The notes beneath the pieces are model-generated. The model was not told the DNA's origin. It did no database searches and saw nothing but the letters and a program-made list of their open reading frames with translations. A stretch of DNA of 60,000 nucleotides from Hydractinia symbiolongicarpus (Eukaryota > Cnidaria > Hydrozoa > Anthoathecata > Hydractiniidae). The stretch covers positions 7,752,001 through 7,812,000 of the forward strand of contig NC_079881.1 in the NCBI RefSeq assembly GCF_029227915.1, written 5' to 3'. The translations under genes were made by a program, and so were the position numbers. Shown here in pieces: positions 1 to 15,200 of this stretch; position 1 is the first letter of the stretch; each line of letters opens with the position of its first letter.

Positions 1-269
1 TAAATTAACAGCAAAATCGATTTGACTGCGAAAACCATTGGGTGGGCGAGGCAAATCTATGGGTAACAGATCTGTATCTTGCGTATTATGTCCTCTCCTG
101 TTAAAACCAACAATTAAACTCTCACTGTAAGCTGGACAGCCTAAATCGTACACCTTACGCTGCTGTTCTCGCGTTTCGCACAGGGCGACTTTCATTTTAC
201 TTTGAGCATACCATGATAGAATACGACACAAATTCTCATCAGAAACATACGCCAATTCACACACCAAAC
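1..269 (-). CDS. SMCHD1: SMCHD1 exon 30: SMC hinge domain, partial
   Basis: The exon starts with two carry-over bases and reads LVCELAYVSDENLCRILSWY and onward. It aligns to the start of the human hinge ([20 protein letters not shown]) and continues through the region matching human [20 protein letters not shown]. In SMC proteins the hinge dimerises; in SMCHD1 it is also the nucleic-acid-binding part. The acceptor is at 270-271. The exon is open to base 1, although a GT at 8-9 on the minus strand could also be a donor, so the exon may end just inside the window. Remaining hinge and C-terminal exons lie to the left. Confidence 0.88.
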
Positions 270-3200
270 CTAAAAACAGTGAAAAAATATATACAGTATA
301 TTTAATGAGCAAGCTAAATTCACATTGAAAAGCTGGTCAATGTGCGATAACTTTCCGTCGCCGCAAGAGCTGTAAAATGCTTCGCGTTGTGGCGGGCATG
401 TTTCCATTGTTCTTCTTGTTTTTCTATTACATACATGTATGCATCAAAATGAAATGCAGTTATCGTAGGATTCAATGAGAATAAACAATGCAAATTTTCA
501 GGGCAGATTCACACGTTTTTTGTTTGTTTTTGTACCGCAGGGCAATTTGTTCTTCATTGTTAAACGCCTTATTTTAAAATTCAAGGCAAAAATATCATGC
601 GGCAACGTGACAAGCCGCAAAAGAACTGCATTTTCAGTGTGAATTTATTTTAAGGATAATTTGCATTGAAAAACAATGCAATGCAATATGTCCTAATGCA
701 GTGCCTTTGATGCATCAAATGTTTACCATAAAAAAGGTCGCGACGAAGTGTTTATTTTGCCAGTGTAAATCCGCTTTATGGCAACCGCTTAATGTGGCAA
801 TACACTTTTCGTTGCTGACAATGTTGAAAATTTCATACTTTTATCTAAATTTTATATTTATGGCACAAGACGCTCCTTTATCTAAGCGATTCGAATGACA
901 CCATGCTTGAAATGATACAAGTGTATTATTGTAGAGAAACTCTTTGTGGAATAAAGATTGGACACGCGATTAAAATGACGCAACGTGAAAAAACGTAACG
1001 CAGGTGAATCAAAACCGCAGTTACAAAGAAACCTCTCCAGTTGCATCTAGTTTGGATTAAATCAAAACTTGGCATGCTAATGTGAGGCATGTTATTATCT
1101 CGAATTGATATGTTATTTTCGTTTACATAAAGAAATTAACCGATACGCACGGAACTGGCTTTTTTTAAGTGAATTTAGCTTTGGCAAGTATGTTTGAAAC
1201 ACAAAACGATAAGTTCAACCAGGTAATTTTAATGACCCTTCAGCTTTCCCAGGTTTACTGAGAATTAATTTTCGTGAATTTTGAGAGTTTTTGTCAATTT
1301 CGCGAAAATTAGTACTAAAAATTAATTCTCACAAAATTTGAGTTTTTCTGTCTTTTTTGAAAAATGAATTGAAAAAAGTACTTATAAGAGAAGATTTCAA
1401 CTTTAGCAGTCTTTATTTATGTCCCCTAAGTAAATCAATCATAACAGTAAACACAACCACAACAACCACAACACAACAACAAAAACAACCACAATCAAAA
1501 CCGCAACAACAACAGCAACGAGAACAAGAACAACCAAAACCGCAATCACAACCACAATCACAACCAAACCACAATCATAACCACAGCCACAACCACAACC
1601 ACAATCACAATCACAATCACAACCAAAACCACAATCACAAACACAACCACAACCACAAACACAATCGCAACAACAACAACAACCAAAAACAACCAAAAAC
1701 ATAACCAGAACAGTAACCACAACCACACTCACAATCACAATCGCAACAACAACAACAACCAAAATCATAACCAGAACAGTAACCACAACCACACTCACAA
1801 TCACAATCGCAACAACAACAACAACAACCAAAAACATAACCAGAACAGTAACCACAACCACACTCACAATCACAATCGCAACAACAACAACAACCAAAAA
1901 CATAACCAGAACAGTAACCACAACCACACTTACAATCACAATCCCAACAACAACAATAACCAAAATCATAACCAGAACAGTAACCACAACCACACTCACA
2001 ATCACAATCGCAACAACAACAACAACCAAAAACATAACCAAAACAGTAACCACAACCACACTCACAATCACAATCGCAACAACAACAACAACCAAAAACA
2101 TAACCAGTACAGTAACCACAACCACACTCACAATCACAATCGCAACAACAACAACAACAACCAAAAACATAACCAGAACAGTAACCACAACCACAATCAC
2201 AGCAGCAACCACAAACACAACAGAAACCACAACCACAATCTACACAATCTACACATCCAATCTAATACAATTACAATCACAAGCGCAGCCACAACAACAA
2301 AAGCAAACTCAACAACCAAGCAACAACTTCAGTCACAACAATCACAACAATAACACTAATAAATGGCCAAACACATTCATATACGTATGCTGAAAGGTGC
2401 AAATAACCAATGTCATTATTAAGTCTCTAACTCACCTTTTATGTATTGCCGCACATTATAAGGTGGATAGTTTGCGTCCTTTCTACCCTGCCTTAAATGT
2501 TGTTCACGAAGTTCGACCTCATAGTAGCTATTTCGCACTTTTGCAATCTGTATATCAATATCTTGTACACTCGGTTGTGCTCCACTAAAGAAGGTTTGTA
2601 CGCTTTGTTTGATACGATTAACCTAAAAAGTTTACAACAATATTAAATTACAAAGTCTGCAATGCATGGCTATTCTAAGTTTATTAAGAATCATGTTGTG
2701 TTAAGCCTGGACATTGCTATGAAAGAAATACAAATTTCAGTATGTGCCCCATACGGTAATTTATCAATCGTCATTTACCAAAAATGTTTTCCAAGTTTTA
2801 GAAGAGAGTTTATACATTCTAAAGTTATGATGGACATTTATTGCCATAGAATATCCAATTTCAGAACCCTCAATAGTAAACTCCGAATTTTCAAACTATG
2901 CTATCCAAAGCAATAATGCGCATCTATGGAGAAACGAAAACAAAATATTAAGTGGCATACATCATTCTTTCGCATGATATGCAGGTCTTGCTTTTCTTTG
3001 AGTTCTCTACGAACTATTTCAAGTTCCCTTTGGTAAGGAACCAATTCTTGAGATACTTTTTCAAACTCTTCATCTGAAAATAAATGTTTAATGTTTGCGG
3101 TTTTAACACTCGTATTGAGTATGTAAATCTTAAAAAAAATTTCTTTTTTCGAATTTATAAACCCAAACTCACTTTCCTTAACTGCCATAAAAACCTTTCA

Positions 3201-6200
3201 AATGTTCTGGTCCTGAAGATTTGTAAAAAATGCATCGTTCAGTATATTACAACAGGCCGGATCTACCAATTTTTAAAGTATTGAAAAATTGCTGACGGGC
3301 GCAATATTTTCATGAGGCGCTATATCAATTGTTTTAAGAATTTAGGAACATTAAAAATTAAATCCAACGTGCAACGGAAATTTTGGTATAGAAAGAAAAA
3401 AAAGCAAACAAAAACAAACAAAAACAAAAAAATAAATAAATAAAAAAAGCGAACAAAAGCAGCAGTCTCTATACGCTGATGTTTTTTTTAATTATAACCT
3501 TGTTTTAATTTTCATTGCTATTTTTATTGTTAATGAATTTTTCAAAGTAATTTTTTCCTTTTATCATGCTAATAAAATACATACTTTGAAAACAACATCT
3601 ATTTATCGTAAATGCCGTCATCGTCAATTGTATTAGCAATTGGTGCATTTCTTTTTTGAATATCTCGAAAACAAAGTTCCTTATTCAACATTTGTGTTAC
3701 GTTGCATTATGTTTTGAATAAGTGCTTTCTGCAGGCAGGGACGTTTGTTTTTTAAGGAACTTTTATTTAAAAAAAGAAGCAATACAGTACGTTAAAAAAT
3801 CTTCCCCATGACAATGTAAATGATGATAATAGCAAAGAAATATACTTGTGCTGAAAGAAAACTTCACTCGGCACGGTTCCAGGGGTGGTGAAGAGAAAAC
3901 AAGATAGTAGAAACCAATCTTGTTTCCAATCCTCTCCATCAAAGAAATCTGTGACAAATGAGTTTCCAATCCTAAAGATTATAATGAATTTACAAATTTC
4001 TACAGAAAATTACACATCAAATTTTGTGAGGTTGATCTGTGATGGTCACGCCAGCTAAGTTTGTGGACATTAGTAAATGTGCTATTGTTTCGTTATCAAT
4101 TCCATCAAATACAAATTCTTAAAAAATGAAGTTCAATACCACAACTTAACCCTATTATGTTCGGTAGAAGGAAACGGGGTGTGTTCAAAAATGCTCTACA
4201 CCAGGATTTCCAATCTGTAACTTCTGTGTACCTCACAGAATTCACATGAAACTTGCAGTAGCTTAGTTGTTATTTATACGGCGTTGACAAGTAAAAAAAA
4301 ACTAAAATGGCGCCACCATTAGGTGGGCATTTACGCCCACTCTATTGTAAGGCAGTAAATGACCCTTACATAATTTGACATATGAAAATTTAAATCTGTC
4401 CCACACACAAAATATTGCGATTTTTCGTATTTTTGCTGATGTCAGCTATTAACCACGTCGTCGAAAAATGAAAAAGAAGCTCCTTTGACACTTACTTTGC
4501 TGTGACGGGTGTGTATAGGACAAGTGAATTATAAATTAAGTTACAAGGCTAGGTATTTTTTAAGGCACTCCCGCAGACCTTTAACTGTGTCGCTAAGGCC
4601 GCAAACTGGATAGGGTTTTTTCTCATTATATTAGCCTACGACTGAGAAGCGCAGGGAGAAACATGACCATAGTTGAATTTTCTGATTTTTTTATAACGTT
4701 GTTCCAGTCTTCTTGTAAGCAGAACTACAAAAATGCATTTGTCACCTTTCATCATAAAAGACGTGCACATTTTCTCCAGTTGAGGCAAGATCACATCTTT
4801 CGTCGCTTCACATGCTTCAACCCACAAATTGACCAATTTATTATAGCTGACAGCATTGCCAAACACATCTGATGCAAATATGGAAGCATGTGTGGTAGAA
4901 CTAACGAAAAATATAGAAACTAAATATGTTTGAACTAAACGATATGGTTCTGACAAAACCTGGATTCAGACATGTCACAATTAATAAGAGGTTTCACATT
5001 CCTGACATTTGAAAAGTGGTGCACGATTCACTCAACGATGTCAACTTTTTTTACTGAGATGTACGCAAAAAAGTCTTTACACTTCGTCTCCATAAGATGG
5101 TTTAGCCTACTAATGGCGTCTCAAAAATCAATACTATATTTGTTTTTAATGGAAACAATTTTGGGTTTTTTGTTTTAATACGATACGTGCTTTCCCATTA
5201 GACATTAGTACACTGATAATTTTCTGAATAATTGTATGAGCTTTCATTGTTGAAACTTTTATTAAACATTTTTTTCCCTTTTTTTTTTAATTTACAAAAT
5301 AATGGTCTTAAAAGCTATCCAATAAATGTTATCACTTTCGCATTCTGCGTGGATGGTCGGTTTCTGATACATAATCGAAACAACACATGGTAAATTGAAA
5401 CAACCCCATATCCCTTATGCTTTTTAACACAGTGCAATAGAATCGTTTAATGGTAACGAAGTCTTAGACAAATCAATCATTTTACCCTTTTGTTTGGATA
5501 GGCAACAGCGTTCTACCACGAATATCTGCGGTACTGGATGCAAACAAGCAAGTATCTTCTTTAATGCTTAATGACAACTTAACTGCTGGACCTATAGAAC
5601 GTTTATAATTTTATAGTGTATGGATGGGTAAGCTAATGAAGTTAATCTTGAGAAATGATATAAGCAAAATGGCAAAACGAGATCATGAATGTCTCAAAAA
5701 TCATTATAAAGAAACATAGACAAACTGAAAGCTAAAAATTGATATGAAGGTCATTTGATAGAACTACCTGCGAATACAAGAAGCTGCAACACATCACTTT
5801 TCAGACGCACATTACTAACAATATTAACAATTTCTGATCTTTTTTCTGTGTATTCACACTGAAAACGCCATGTTCCAGTCTTCTGCAATTGGAATTCTAA
5901 AGCCAAACACAAAAATACAATTTATGAATGGATAAAAAAAAACCCCACAGAAACAATACACAAAAGCAAACTTCTAGAAAAACAAATTAGTTCAGAAACA
6001 ATTTGGTTCTAGAAAAAAATTTACGTAATCGTGTAATATTTATTACAAACAATAATCTAGGGTTGGAGTTCTTCTTGCTAAATCATCATATATATTACGA
6101 GAAAATTTATTTCGCTTTTAATTTTTTGTGTAGAACATGTATGTTGGTCAAAAATCTACATTCATGTGCCTATTTAAGGGCTAGACGCTTAACAACTAGG

Positions 6201-9200
6201 TTGCATACAAATAAGTGTGTAGGTGTTCTGTTCGGGATTAAACGAAAGACTTACTTTCAATTGGTTTACAAATTAGAACACCATTTTTAATAGTGCGTAG
6301 TTTCACTGGATATAGCTTCAGCGGGTCTATGTTATCTCCAAGAGGGTGTGTTATGTCTAAGCTAATGTTATTTTTGAAGTCTTGAGCTGTCACTCCATCC
6401 TCTGTTTCATGCGAAATCTGAAAAGTTAAAAAATCAAACATTATTGTCGTTACCCCGTGGTAAAATACACCGGAATTCTTTATCGCTACTTCCTTCTACC
6501 ATTTTGGCTCACTGACAGCCAGACAGAGGTGTGGCTAGCATTATGTTATAAATGAAAAAAATATCTCAGCAATAAAAAATATATGCATAAAGACTAAATT
6601 TGTTAGGATTTAACACACAAATTGTTATTTACTTCATAACTTAGAGATATGCAATGCAAAATAAACTTTACAAATGAATAATGCAATTATACTTAGAAAA
6701 ATTCAGTCACATTTCCAAATTTGGATATCTTAGCTAAAGACCTGTTAAAAAGCATCATGTTACCTAAATGGGCAATTTAAATTTAAATTCTGCAAACGGA
6801 CAAGTGTAATAATCTTATGAATTAGCCAATACAGTTGTAAATGCTTTGATGTTTTTTGCAGCATAATTAATGATCCGCTGAATTTAATAGGATTAAACAA
6901 GGAAAACAAGAACGGTGAGCTGTTTTCCTAACAGATAATAGCTATCATGGTATAACCAGTTGTCACGAAAGATATTGATGTCCACATGTACACAGGACAA
7001 AAACTCTTATGCAAGGAACATCTGACAAACATTTTAAGTGTTCAAAAACAAAAAAAATAATAAAAATTAAAGGGGTGTACTTAAAAAGGATTCAACTAAA
7101 ATGCATGCTTTGTTAATAAAAGAAAATGTTTATAATATAAAAAAAAGGCAGAAAGAAATCAATTGAAAATTATAGCAGAATTTTAAATAAGTTCATCGAA
7201 TATTCTAAACAGAATCAAGAGGGGGTTAATTTGTTACTTTTTTGAAATGACCATTTCCAAATGAATTTTAAGGCTGCATACTTTCCATTATGTATTGAAG
7301 ACAAAAGTTAAGTATGTAATGTTTGGGCAGACGTTTTTTCTAATCTTTCACAAACAATACAACACTATAGTTCTTGCTACCATATAGGAATAAATTTGCA
7401 TGGGAAATTTAAATTTCGTATTTTGTAAACAATTTCAGACAGCGATAGTTGAATGAAATAGAGAAAATAAATTGGCAACCAATCGAGAGGACACTCTGTA
7501 GGACCTTTGGTGAGAAAATGTTTTCACTGTAGTTTTATGCAAACATTCTAGCCAGCTGTAAATTCGACGAAACAATATAATAGATACCTAAAACTTTACT
7601 AATCAGAAACAAAAACACAGTTTATTCAACTCGAACAGTGCATAGTCAATATGGTATGCTTGTTTGTTAAAGGTTTGTTAAAATTAAGAGCTTTGTATCA
7701 AATTCTAAAGAGTTTTGTGTTGTCTTGGGCTTCTTTTTATTTAAGTAACAAGACATTTTATAACAGCACAATAAATGGAATAGCTAGCCAGCAGAAAGGG
7801 CAGTCTTGTCAATGAAGAAAAGGCTAGGCGTGGGACACTTTGCACACCCAAAGTTGGTTCTGCCGAGCCAGACGTGTAATTTTTAATTCTTTAATAACTG
7901 TGCTACAACGGAGGTTGTTACGACAAGAAAAAAATTAATAATTTGTCTCGCCAAAAACAAATATTTGGATAAATTTGCTCTCTTGATTGATTTATGAAAA
8001 CAAGTAGCTGAATTTTTTTTTGTTATTTCAAAAGTTAACAGAATATTCTTGTGTTGTTTGAACAAATATACAGCAAGTTATACTTCTGCTGTTTTTGAAA
8101 TTTATACAGCAAGTTCTTCTCCCACTTAAAAAAATTATTTTTATAAAAAAATTTAGTGTTCTTTCAATGATTTTGCACAGTCTCCACATGTGCAAAATCT
8201 TTTTAGGGAATATAGTTTAATTGACAATATTTTGCAGCATGAAAATTATTTATAATTAATACCGGAGGAGGGTGTAAGGTAAGGTTAATAAAAAGGGGTT
8301 AGATAATGCACACAAAAATGTTTGTAAAACAAGTGAAAACTTACAGAAATTACTGGTAGTCCATCAGCAGCAGTAACCTTGGTAGGATTCAAAAAGGAAA
8401 GAATGACTTTCGTGACTTTGTTACACTGTAACACTTTGATTCGTATCCACGAAGGCTAAAACAATAAAATTAAATGTGAAAAGCTATATAACTAACACAA
8501 TATTAAAGGAAAGGTATAATATAAAAGACCATTCGCTTTACTAAGCCACCTTAATGGAAGTAACTTCTGGTGTGCTTAATTTAATCCTCACATCCCCACT
8601 CTTTGCCAAACATTTGATCTGATGTGATTGAAAAATAACTTCTCCTTTTGCATTTGACTTTTTGCTGGAATCGCTTCCAGTATTTTTTGGTTTCCACACC
8701 AGTGCCACTGCTGTCTTAGTTGGTGTGCTGTTGCCAAACTCATCTCTTATGGAGCAAAATAGGTGAGAGGGTAATGTTGAATTGTAATGCATGTGCAACA
8801 CATGTTCGCCATCATCTGTTAGTTCTTCACCAAATGATGTACAAGTGAGTGTCAATTGGGACGCGTGTCCTGTAACAGATGAAAAAAAAAAAGAAATACA
8901 TGAATCAAAATCCTAAAGACAGGATAATGTTAAATGACAGCAGTGTGTAATCCAGGTGTTCTCAGTATAATATAAGATTACTTCCTAACTAGAGGGAAGA
9001 CATGACAGCTCAATTTTCCGTACAGAAGATCCTATACTAAATTCTCAATGGGACCCAAATGGCTATGGTTCAGAATTTATGGATTATGCCCTGGTAAGTT
9101 TAGTTATTTTGAACTCTTAAAAAAGTGGTAAATTTCAGTTGTCTTTGAAAAACAGTATAACAAAAGAATAGTGCAACCTATACTTACCACTGTCAAGTTG

Positions 9201-12200
9201 TAATGCTATGGAGTCTTTAGATAATCGATTCTCTTCATCCTGAACACTTAGGGTGACTTGACCGACATGTCCAGATAAAATGGAATCTGTCGTGAATCTA
9301 AATTCATTCTTCTCCAACACAACTTCACCATTGTACACAACAGTTTCGTTCTTTCTGCAAAAAATATCAAATCATAAACAACACTAAAAATAAGACATCT
9401 TTTTCACATTTATATTTGCTGACTAAGAAAAAAATTACATAAAAGTGTAAGAATAGCAAAAAAAAAACGTTGTGAGACTAATGAACTACTTTTTAAATTC
9501 AATATTTTCAGGCAGGATCTTAGCTTTTATCGGTTATCTCAAATTTCATAACTTTTCTTGACACAGGAACAACAATTAAATGATAACTATTGCAATCCTT
9601 TTTAATTGAGATTTTTTCTTTGTTTACTAATGGCTGTTTTCACAAAAAAATAATATACAAATTTCAAGGGTTTATCTTTTTTCCAGATTTATTATCCAGA
9701 TTAATTTCTAAGTAAACGACCAAAATAATCAAGGTGAACTTGTGACTCTTTTTTATGAATATATATTATGTTTATTATACAAAAAATGTTGATCATTTTT
9801 TCACTGCAAAATATTCCTCAATTCACAAAATTCAGGACATCTAATTTGTACGTTTTATTTAAAAAAGAAGTTTTAAAATGTTTGAAAAGTGCCCAGCCAG
9901 TTTTTATGGTGAGTGCTTTTTTCGTTATAGAAACAATTTAGTTATTTTATTTTGCTAATCTAAAGTAAATTTCGGATACTTTACTTTAGCAAAAACAAAC
10001 TAAATAATAACTATGGTCTACTAAAGAAGAGAAATAAATAAAACCTTCTCTTACTCATTATGTTGAACATTAATGATAGGTAGAATATTACTGTTTGGTG
10101 TTGTTTGGTTGTGATGACTATCCAACACTATGATCTTTACTGCTTCACGAAGGTTCTTTTTCTTTCCACATCCCACTTGAAGAGTAAGTGGTTGAAAGGA
10201 CCATTTTCTTGGTTCTCCTAAAAATAAATAAAAGCTATTTAGAGCTTGTTGACTTTATCCACTACCCAGAGACAAAACAATGTAGTAGTTACTGTTATTT
10301 GTGACTTTTTTCAAAAGTTTTTCATAAAAAGCTTATAAATTTGGTCAAGATTAGGAATGTTCTTAAGGTGTACTTGTTTTTGCCAAATTTTGGGGTAAAT
10401 GTTTCTATAAACTAGCTTCTAAATGTTGCTAAAAATAAATAAATAAAAAATAATAATAAATAAAATAATAAATAAATAAAAAATAAACATGTGCAAAAAA
10501 AAGCAAATGAATTTAAACACAGTGCTTTTACTTATCAATTTCCAATTGGTATGTTTAAGAAAACATGACGTACACAGGACGTAAAAATTTAATTCCACAG
10601 GTAAAATTCACCAATTAAATTTCCAGAGTTTGTCATTTTACAAGTCTGTAATAGGGACAAAGATTATCATACCAAAAAGACCAAAAATATTCAAACTTCC
10701 TTCAAAAGACATAAATAGTCTAAGCATGATGAGGATAAGATCCATACAAAACAAAATATGTGCCTAGCCTGAACTACAGTACCAAGGATGTGATTTAAAC
10801 ATTTTTATCCTTTACACAGACAGGTTTAAAACAAAATCAGTTTTCCGAGATGTTCTAATAAACTATGTGCTTGGATCCAATTCTTGGGGATAACCAACAA
10901 GAAATGTCATTAGGAAATTAAGATGTTAAACAATATGCTCTCTTTTGGAATTATGTATGCAATTATATTATATTGCAAACATTATATATATATAGGTGTG
11001 ATTCCTATATGCAATGTCCAAATAGTTAAAGGTGCAAATGTGATGTATATACCAAAACAAAAGTAAAGAAACAAAATAGTATTTACCAGCAGTGACTGAG
11101 ATTCTCAGTTTGGCTTCATTGCGAATCTCAAAACCATTGTAATGACAAATGCACTGCACATTATGTACATTCATTTGGATAATATTGGAGACAGGACAGT
11201 CTGGTAATAGAGGCAATAATTTTGAGTTCACCTAAAAAGATCATAATAAAAATTACAAATTGAATATTTGTTAAAAGTAAGTCAAGAAAAAAGCACACTG
11301 CTCTCCAGAAATATAGTCAATTTAATATATATATATACACAGTTTTTTTCAGGAATATTTGATGAGTAGGTGTGCGATGATTCGCACGAGCAAAAAATGG
11401 TACGACTGTGATACGAGCTCCAAGGTTATTTTTGTTGCACATTCAATTTGCAGTAGAAAAGTGAGGGACGTTTTAAATCGTGAACCCCAAACATGATGAT
11501 CGAGCGTCTATTGGTATAGCAACTCTCTCAATCTTAACTTCCTTTTCTATATGTCTGAAAAAATATGCTTTGTTTTCAAATTAAAAAAATCTTTATCCAC
11601 GTGGCTTAAATAAAACTTAAATAAAACAAAATTCATTCAGAAAGTTCAACTACACTTTAACAAAATTTTTACAGAAAAAATTTATAACGCCTGTGGGTTT
11701 CGTTTTTACAGACATAAAGAAAAAATCCTTTAAATTCGGACCTGTCATGGTTTTAAAATTATCTACAATTAAATCCATGATAAAAAGTCCATTCCGCCTG
11801 TAAGTGCAGTTTTGCAGACTTGCTTCATCCGAGCTCAGTCGGCGTTCACCTCCGCATTAGTTAAGAGCCGCATGGATGGATTTCTTGTGTAAGACCTGGT
11901 TATCAATGACGAATGGGCCAGGCAAAAGAGATTATGTCTACGTAGTTCTTTTAACTAAGTCAGGAGTCGGTGAATTAGCTAGGATGGTCAGGTTGGCTAT
12001 GAATAGGCTTGCTCGTGGATTAAAAGGACCAGGTCAATAATTTCTGAGATCTAAAAGTGTCCGACCAAGACGGAAATCTATCAGACGTTTTGTCTGACGA
12101 CTCTCCAAAAACTTCAAGGGCTGCCATCGCATGCTACAAAATGGATTTTAAAGGTTAATTTGAAAACTCAATATTTATTTTAAGGTGTGCGATTAATCAC

Positions 12201-15200
12201 ACTGAAACGATTTAGGGATTGCCAAGGTGTGTGCGTGCGATCGCACGCCTCTCCTGAAAAAGACTGTCTACACATACGTCAAGGTATAAGGTTTAAGTTT
12301 TTATTTAAAATTTTACGAAATAATTATTTAATATGTATGTTTTTGAATTACCATAAACATAACTGGTTATTTTCTGTGAAAAAATAGCACATTTAGCACA
12401 ATTTTAAATTACTACATTAATTTCTATAAGCAATTTTTACCTGTGGTAAAAACTTTACACTAACATAACCAAGTTAATTTTATAAACATTTCAATTTTCT
12501 TGGACTTTTTGTAAAATAAAAAATGTTGAATTTTTGGAACTGATTTGACTAAAGTAAGACGCTCAACAATTACTACTACTAACACATGTAAAAAGTTTAT
12601 CAGAGATAAACCCTTGCAACTTACAGTGGCACTTTGAATAATATTTTGAAAATTTTAACTTTGGACAAATTCTAAAGTACTTTAGAAATAAACAATTTTC
12701 TCTATATAATTTTACACAGGTAAACAAATGACTTAACTATTTTTGGGGCCCGGAGTGCAAAAAATCAATTGTTTATAAGTAAAAGTTATAGGTGTTGTCA
12801 TATGAATTACCTTAGAGTTCTAAGACAGTTATCATGTAAGATGAAGTAAGTGGCCAGCCTGAAATAATATTAAATATCCTGTTTTGATTTGACAGTAAAT
12901 AGAAAGGAACATTATTAAATTACCTCTGCCCAGGTAGCTGATACCTTTGGTTCTTGTGCAACAAATTCTTCATCTGTTAACCTTTTTCCATTTTCACTGA
13001 ATCCAACTACTTTCAAATGTCTTACTACTGATCCTGCTGTAGCATCAGTTGTGAAGTGATTGTCATCCAGAACAACATCTTTACCTTTCTCTGTCACTAA
13101 GATTTTTTGACAAACGTTGCTCGGAGTGACCCTAATATTTACTACTGAAAACTCTTTTAACACATTCTTGATGGTCAATTTCTTTTTGTGAGTTTCTGAA
13201 ACTACTAGTGATATCTTAACTTGTCTAGTTTCCATGCTTTTTAAACCTTCAACCTTTATGGCGCTGGTTGGAAATTTGGCTTTTCCATTAGAAATAGTTG
13301 AAAAAAGTGTCTTCTGTGGAAAGGCATCACATGTTAGTGCTAAACGATGTGACTTGTCTTGGGTAATGGCTGGCTGGTTCCATTTATCTAGTATTTTCAC
13401 TTCAAATTCAGGAAAGTTACTGTAGTTTTCAAATTCAAGTGTCTCTAGCTGTGTGGTTTTAATCTTTTCAGCAGGGCCTGAAAAGTATTGTAATACAAAT
13501 AAAAACATTCACATAACCTGCAGCACATGGCTTATGAATATTTGTTCAACACATTCTTGAAACAAATTATATATACATTATTTGTAGCAATCATTTTGTT
13601 CTAGTTTTTTTTAAGAGTAGCAACTGTTACTGTAATCAACAAGTTTTATGTGAAGGGGGTCCTTATCCATTTAAAACTACCATTTAAGCCACAGATATTA
13701 TACAAATAATAGTCGTTAGCCCGTTCTTTTTATACCGCATTGCGTTGTTCTCGCTATTGCGCAGCTAAGCTACCATTTTTCGTGACAGACAGACAGACGT
13801 ATATGGGTATTATAATATAGATAGCAACCTCTCAATTAGACAATCGCTTAAGATATCAATCCTATCAATCCTATTATCCTATTTTAACTTAGGAACTTCT
13901 GCAATGGAATTGAATGCTCTACCAGTTTTATAGATTTAACAGACAATAGAAGGGTTGTTTTGTTTCGAAAGGAAGGGTTTGCATTAAGAAAATGGGAAGG
14001 GAAAAATGGTTGTTTTGGATAAGAAATACCATTGTTTATAGTTAATAATATAGAAATGTCAACAACTAACCTGTTATTAATCTGAAGGGAAACATGACAT
14101 CACCAATTCCTTCAGCCACTACCCAAAATTCGTAATCTCTGGATAAACTTAACTGATATCCAGCCTCTGGTTCAACACTTATACCAGAGACTAAAAAAAA
14201 ATAAAAAGACTTAATATATAGTAAATCTGTATTAACTTTTAATCTTTATCACTTAAAAACTCAACCCTTTCCTTACAATAGTAGTGATTATCCTTAAGCA
14301 ATTATTATAATAGAACATTGACACTAAAAATATGTAATGGCATTACACTGTCGCATAATGATTGCATCTTTTGGTGAAGCAAGTATGTATGTAGTCCATA
14401 TAAATAAACAATGTTAAATCTGCTGTATCAACACAGATTTGTGAAGGAAAACCTTTCTCATTTTTTTGCAGACTTTACTATTTAATTATGCTCAACACAT
14501 TCTTACCAGATCAAAATAATCATAGAAAAATAGTTAGTCCATTTTAATCCTACTTAATGTCTGGGAGTGATTTCCTCATTTGCAATTATATTGTAAATAA
14601 TAAAATGAAATGGTTTTTTATGCACATGTTACAAAATATCTTTACGTTTAATTTTAATTTTAAATTGCACATCGCTATATATGATGACATATACAGAAAC
14701 AAGTAAACAGAAATGAACTACAAACTGCCAACCTGTCAGTTTCCCATCTTTGTTTGGTTTATATGATTCTTTTAAACCTTTTATAATCAAATGCTCACAA
14801 GAGCATGTTAATTTGACAGTCTTTTGGTTGTCTTTGAACAGTGTGGTGTAGTTTTCAAATACATCATGAAAGGATAAGGTAAAAGATATTACTTTCTCTC
14901 CCAGTCCAACTAGTTCGGGAGAATTCTCCAAAAGGTTGACAATTTCTGCAAAATTTGCTGTAAAAAAAGAAACCTATTTATAAATATACTAATAATAGGT
15001 AAATTAGTTAAAAGCACTCAAAGGGGGGGGGGGTTATGGAGCGAATTGTCAATGGCAAATTGGGCGGAGAATTAGGTGCGATATATCTTTTTGATTTTCA
15101 CATAGAACGAAAAATGTGTGTCGAATTTTAAATCCTGAATCTTTGCACTCAATTGGGTATTAAAAACCAGACAGTTATTTTAAATTCTTTCCTGTAATGA

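Noticed and set aside
1439-2236. 265-residue open frame on the minus strand (Val-rich) and a His/Asn-rich frame on plus
   Set aside because: Both run through tandem units whose lengths are multiples of three; composition follows the repeat and the block lies in an SMCHD1 intron.
4020-4130. Possible extra SMCHD1 exon on minus (reads FVFDGIDNETIAHLLMSTN)
   Set aside because: It looks protein-like and has an acceptor, but exons 27 and 28 join in phase without it, the human protein has no room for it, and no good donor gives the needed phase. It may be transposon debris.
4636-5178. Open frames on both strands beside the piggyBac-type MITE
   Set aside because: No recognisable domain; the frames overlap on opposite strands and carry no family motif.
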